The translations under genes were made by a program, and so were the position numbers. Under the pieces are notes generated by a model that worked only from the letters and a program-made list of their open reading frames with translations, was not told where the DNA came from and ran no database searches. DNA of 64,000 nt from Acidimicrobiales bacterium (GTDB lineage: Bacteria > Actinomycetota > Acidimicrobiia > Acidimicrobiales > Iamiaceae), in the NCBI GenBank assembly GCA_035630295.1, contig DASQKY010000042.1, forward strand, positions 310,001 to 374,000, given 5' to 3'. Of this stretch, positions 61,539-64,000 are shown one piece after another (the stretch's first letter is position 1; each line of letters starts with the position of its first letter).

Positions 61539-63242
61539 TCAGGGGGCCGACCGGGAGCGGATCCAGTCCTCCACGATGCGGCCCAGCACCGGCAGGCTCA
61601 CCGTCGACGAGCCGAGCACGGCGTCGTGGAAGCCCTTGATGTCGAAGGCGTCGCCCAGGGCCTCGGTGGCGTGCTGGCGCAGGCGCAGGATCTCCCGCTG
61701 CCCGATCTTGTAGCTCAGGGCCTGGCCGGGGATGGCCAGGTAGCGGTCGACCTCGACGGTGATCTCGTCGACGCCGACCGGCATGTGGGCGGCCATGAGG
61801 TCCACGGCCTGCTGGCGGGTCCAGCCCAGGGCGTGCATGCCGGTGTCGACCACCAGGCGGCAGGCCCGCCAGGCGTCGTTGACCAGCATCCCGATGCGGT
61901 CGAGGTCGCTGGCGTAGAGGCCCATCTCGTCGGCCAGCCGCTCGGTGTAGAGGGCCCAGCCCTCCACGAAGGCGGTGTGGCCGAAGCTGAAGCGCTGGAA
62001 GGCGGGCAGGTCCGACAGCTCCGAGGCGATGGCCAGCTGGAGGTGGTGGCCGGGGATGGCCTCGTGGTAGGCCACCGAGGCGGTGTCGAAGCGGTTGCGC
62101 TCGCCGGCGTCGTGGGTGTTCACGAAGTAGGCGCCGGAGCGGCTGCCGTCGGCCGCCGGGGGGAAGTAGTAGGCGGCGGGGGCGTCGGCGGCCAGCACCC
62201 CGGGCACGGCCTTCACCTCGCAGCGGTCCACGGGCAGGCGACCGAACCAGTCGCCCATGGCCGCCTCGGCCGCGGCCACGCATCGCCGGGCGTCGTCCAG
62301 GGGCTCGTCGGGGCGGTCCGGGTCGTAGCGCAGGGCCGGGTCGCTGCGGAGCCGTTCGAAGATCTCGGCCCGGTCGGTGGTGCCGAACAGGCGGTGGCCG
62401 ACCTCGGCCGTCCGCTCGTCGACCTGGGCCAGCTCGTCCAGGCCCGTCTGGTGGACGGCCCCGGGGTCGAGGTCGAGTCCGGTGTTGGACCGGATGAGGA
62501 AGCGGTACAGCTCGTCGCCGCCCGGGAGGTGGCTCAGGCCCGAGGAGTCGTCGGGCCGGGCTGCCGGCAGCAGCTCGGTGCGCAGCACCTCGGCGTAGCG
62601 GGCGAAGGCGGGCCGCACCACGTCCTGGACCGCGGCCCGGAGGTCGGCCCGCCAGGCGTCCTCGCCGTCCCAGCCCTCCGGCCCGGGGAAGGTGGTGAAG
62701 GGGTCGCTCTCCAGGGGCGAGGCCAGGTAGCCGTCGACCTGGTTCAGGGCTCGGGTGACCACGATGCGGGGCGGGGTGCGGCCCGAGGCCAACCCGGCCC
62801 GGAAGCGCTCCACCGCCCCGTCGAGGAGCTGGTCGGTCTTGCGGTGGCGTTCCACCAGGTCGAGGGCGTTCTGGGGCTCGGGCGCGTTGACCTGGGGGGC
62901 GGCGGTCAGGAGCCCGGTGGCCACCCCGTCCATCTGGTCGTAGCGCAGCTCCACCGTGCGATGGGCGATGTGGCCCAGGGCGTCGTCCAGGGTCTCGATC
63001 AGGAGGTCGCGGGTGACCCGGTCGGGGAGGCCCATCTCGTCGGTGGGCAGCTCGGCCACCCGGGCCCGCAGGTCCTGCCACCGGGCCTCCAGCTCGCTCT
63101 CGGCGGTGACGCTGACGTCCTCGATCTCGGTGTCGAAGCGACGGTCCCCGAGGAACGTGGCGTAGCTGGGCGCGACCCGCATGAGGGCCTCCCAGTACTC
63201 GTCGGCGAGGGCCCGGAGGGTGGAGGCGGTGGCGTCCGGCAT
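61539..63242 (-). CDS. DUF885 family (metallopeptidase-like) protein
   Basis: 567 residues from ATG 63242. The zinc-peptidase-like motif is YHEAIPGHHLQLAIASE (H393, E394, H399, H400), the hallmark of DUF885, with a downstream Glu in AFVEGWALYTERLADEMG. PAAYYFPPAADGSRSGAYFVNT and SYKIGQREILRLR are further family stretches. Family members are thought to be peptidases, mostly on sequence grounds. No signal peptide is seen. A CATGAT hexamer 6 nt upstream may be the -10. It is followed at one base by the APH-like gene. Confidence 0.93.
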   Translation of the reverse strand: MPDATASTLRALADEYWEALMRVAPSYATFLGDRRFDTEIEDVSVTAESELEARWQDLRARVAELPTDEMGLPDRVTRDLLIETLDDALGHIAHRTVELRYDQMDGVATGLLTAAPQVNAPEPQNALDLVERHRKTDQLLDGAVERFRAGLASGRTPPRIVVTRALNQVDGYLASPLESDPFTTFPGPEGWDGEDAWRADLRAAVQDVVRPAFARYAEVLRTELLPAARPDDSSGLSHLPGGDELYRFLIRSNTGLDLDPGAVHQTGLDELAQVDERTAEVGHRLFGTTDRAEIFERLRSDPALRYDPDRPDEPLDDARRCVAAAEAAMGDWFGRLPVDRCEVKAVPGVLAADAPAAYYFPPAADGSRSGAYFVNTHDAGERNRFDTASVAYHEAIPGHHLQLAIASELSDLPAFQRFSFGHTAFVEGWALYTERLADEMGLYASDLDRIGMLVNDAWRACRLVVDTGMHALGWTRQQAVDLMAAHMPVGVDEITVEVDRYLAIPGQALSYKIGQREILRLRQHATEALGDAFDIKGFHDAVLGSSTVSLPVLGRIVEDWIRSRSAP

Positions 63243-63277
63243 CGCCCCATCATGCCCCGGTCTCCGGGACCGTCCGC

Positions 63278-63868
63278 TCAGGCGCCGCGGATGCCCCGGA
63301 GGCCGGCCCAGGCCAGGTTGGCCACCCGGTGGGCGGTGGCATCCGGGTCCGGGTCGGGGACGGTGTCGGTGAGGGCGTGGCGGCTGGTCACCTCGGCGAT
63401 GCCCACGATGCCCCGGGCCAACAGGAGCCGGTCGGGCTCGGACAGGCCCTCCACGTCGATCAGCGCGGCCACGGTGTGGGCGAAGGCATCCTCCACCCGT
63501 ACCAGGGCGTCGGTCAGGTCCCGGTCGCGGCGGCTGTCGGCCATGAACAGCAGGCGGAAGGCGTCGCGGTGCTCGCTCACGAAGCGGAAGTAGACCCGGA
63601 ACCCGGCCTCGACCTGCTCCCGGGGCGAGTCGGCGTCCGCGGTGGCCTTGAGCACGGCGCTGGCCAGCCGGTCGGCCACGTCGTCGACCAGCTCCCGGTA
63701 CAGGGCCCGCTTGGACCGGAAGTGCTGGTACAGCACCGGCTTGGTGACCCCGGCGGCCTCGGCCACCCGATCCATCGACACGCCGTGGTAGCCCTGATCG
63801 GCGAACTCGGCCTGGGCGACGTCGAGGAGTTGGCGGCGCCGGGCCGCGGCGGGGAGGCGGGGCGCCAT
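63278..63868 (-). CDS. TetR family transcriptional regulator
   Basis: 196 residues from ATG 63868. The N-terminal helix-turn-helix (RRRQLLDVAQAEFADQGYHGVSMDRVAEAAGVTKPVLYQHF, residues about 10-50) is very typical. The C-terminal domain (FRVYFRFVSEHRDAFRLLFMADSR) matches the TetR_C-33-like ligand domain of actinobacteria. The start is backed by TAGCGT 6 nt upstream. It is 35 bases before the DUF885 gene in the same orientation and may regulate it. Confidence 0.94.
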   Translation of the reverse strand: MAPRLPAAARRRQLLDVAQAEFADQGYHGVSMDRVAEAAGVTKPVLYQHFRSKRALYRELVDDVADRLASAVLKATADADSPREQVEAGFRVYFRFVSEHRDAFRLLFMADSRRDRDLTDALVRVEDAFAHTVAALIDVEGLSEPDRLLLARGIVGIAEVTSRHALTDTVPDPDPDATAHRVANLAWAGLRGIRGA

Positions 63869-63874
63869 GGCGGC

Positions 63875-63880
63875 ACGCTA
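63875..63880 (-). promoter_or_regulatory. -10 element (TAGCGT) for the last TetR gene
   Basis: Minus-strand TAGCGT ends 6 nt before ATG 63868. Confidence 0.6.
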
Positions 63881-64000
63881 CCGGCTGGTGCGGCCCGGCT
63901 CGGGTCCGGGGAACGGGGTGAGGGTGGCGGCCGGGGGCCCGGCCCGGCCCCGCCGATGGGCGGCCCGGGAGCCGTCGGCGCTCAGTGCTGGTGGGTGATG

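Noticed and set aside
63982-64000. Possible C-terminus of a minus-strand gene (ITHQH then stop) at the right edge
   Set aside because: Six codons cannot be told from chance; the neighbouring sequence beyond the window would decide.

Overview
This 64 kb window is very GC-rich, GC-biased chromosomal DNA from an actinobacterium. The gene content fits the class Acidimicrobiia (Iamia-like lineages): a DivIVA-domain coiled-coil protein, a UPF0182 protein, an F420-type luciferase-like oxidoreductase, Ig-like plus DUF4214 secreted proteins and many TetR regulators. The lineage is inferred from gene content and base composition; no rRNA is present to confirm it. I saw no tRNA, rRNA, CRISPR array, prophage or intact insertion sequence.

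Layout. 1-10.1 kb: the C-terminus of a Lon-like (YlbL-type) protease, a large membrane histidine kinase translationally coupled to a FecR-like anchored protein, a DivIVA-domain coiled-coil protein with a Cys-rich phage-head-like tail, and a UPF0182 protein. 10.1-19.7 kb: a small DUF4214 membrane protein, a carboxymuconolactone-decarboxylase-like protein coupled to an SDR, a nitrilase, an AlkB-like dioxygenase, a Gdt1-type cation transporter, a copper operon (copZ, a small His/Pro-rich membrane protein, copA) behind a promoter carrying two CsoR-like operators, an ATP-dependent DNA ligase and an LLM oxidoreductase. 19.8-24.8 kb: an autoregulated tetR-hydroxylase operon, a PAS-GGDEF protein, and leuA preceded by a leucine-codon attenuator. 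24.9-31.7 kb: an AddB-like/AddA-like helicase-nuclease pair. 31.7-43.7 kb: a CxxCH haem-binding protein, a frameshifted acyl-CoA dehydrogenase, an alcohol dehydrogenase, a monooxygenase-cupin pair, an FKBP lipoprotein, a TetR regulator, a J-domain protein, an MscS channel and two coiled-coil membrane proteins, one carrying a GH43 domain. 43.7-49.5 kb: valS, cysS and an acyl-CoA dehydrogenase. 49.5-53.0 kb: decayed DNA with a MazF-like remnant, then a divergent MFS exporter/TetR pair. 53.0-64.0 kb: a large secreted Ig-like/DUF4214 protein, a beta-helix protein, a fasciclin lipoprotein, a sulfite-oxidase-like enzyme, a phosphotransferase, a DUF885 peptidase and a TetR regulator.

How it works together. 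Most first genes of transcription units have a TANNNT-like hexamer ending 6-10 nt before the start codon, so leaderless mRNA looks like the default here; genes inside operons are instead coupled by GTGA/ATGA overlaps or have Shine-Dalgarno sites. This pattern was used to correct several start codons. The clearest regulatory circuits are the copZ double operator, the 11-bp perfect inverted repeat over the tetR start at 19867, and the leuA leader peptide with four consecutive Leu codons followed by a terminator. I found no wholly new multi-gene system. The most unusual items are the DivIVA/phage-head-like fusion, the histidine kinase-FecR-like pair and the coiled-coil/GH43 pair.
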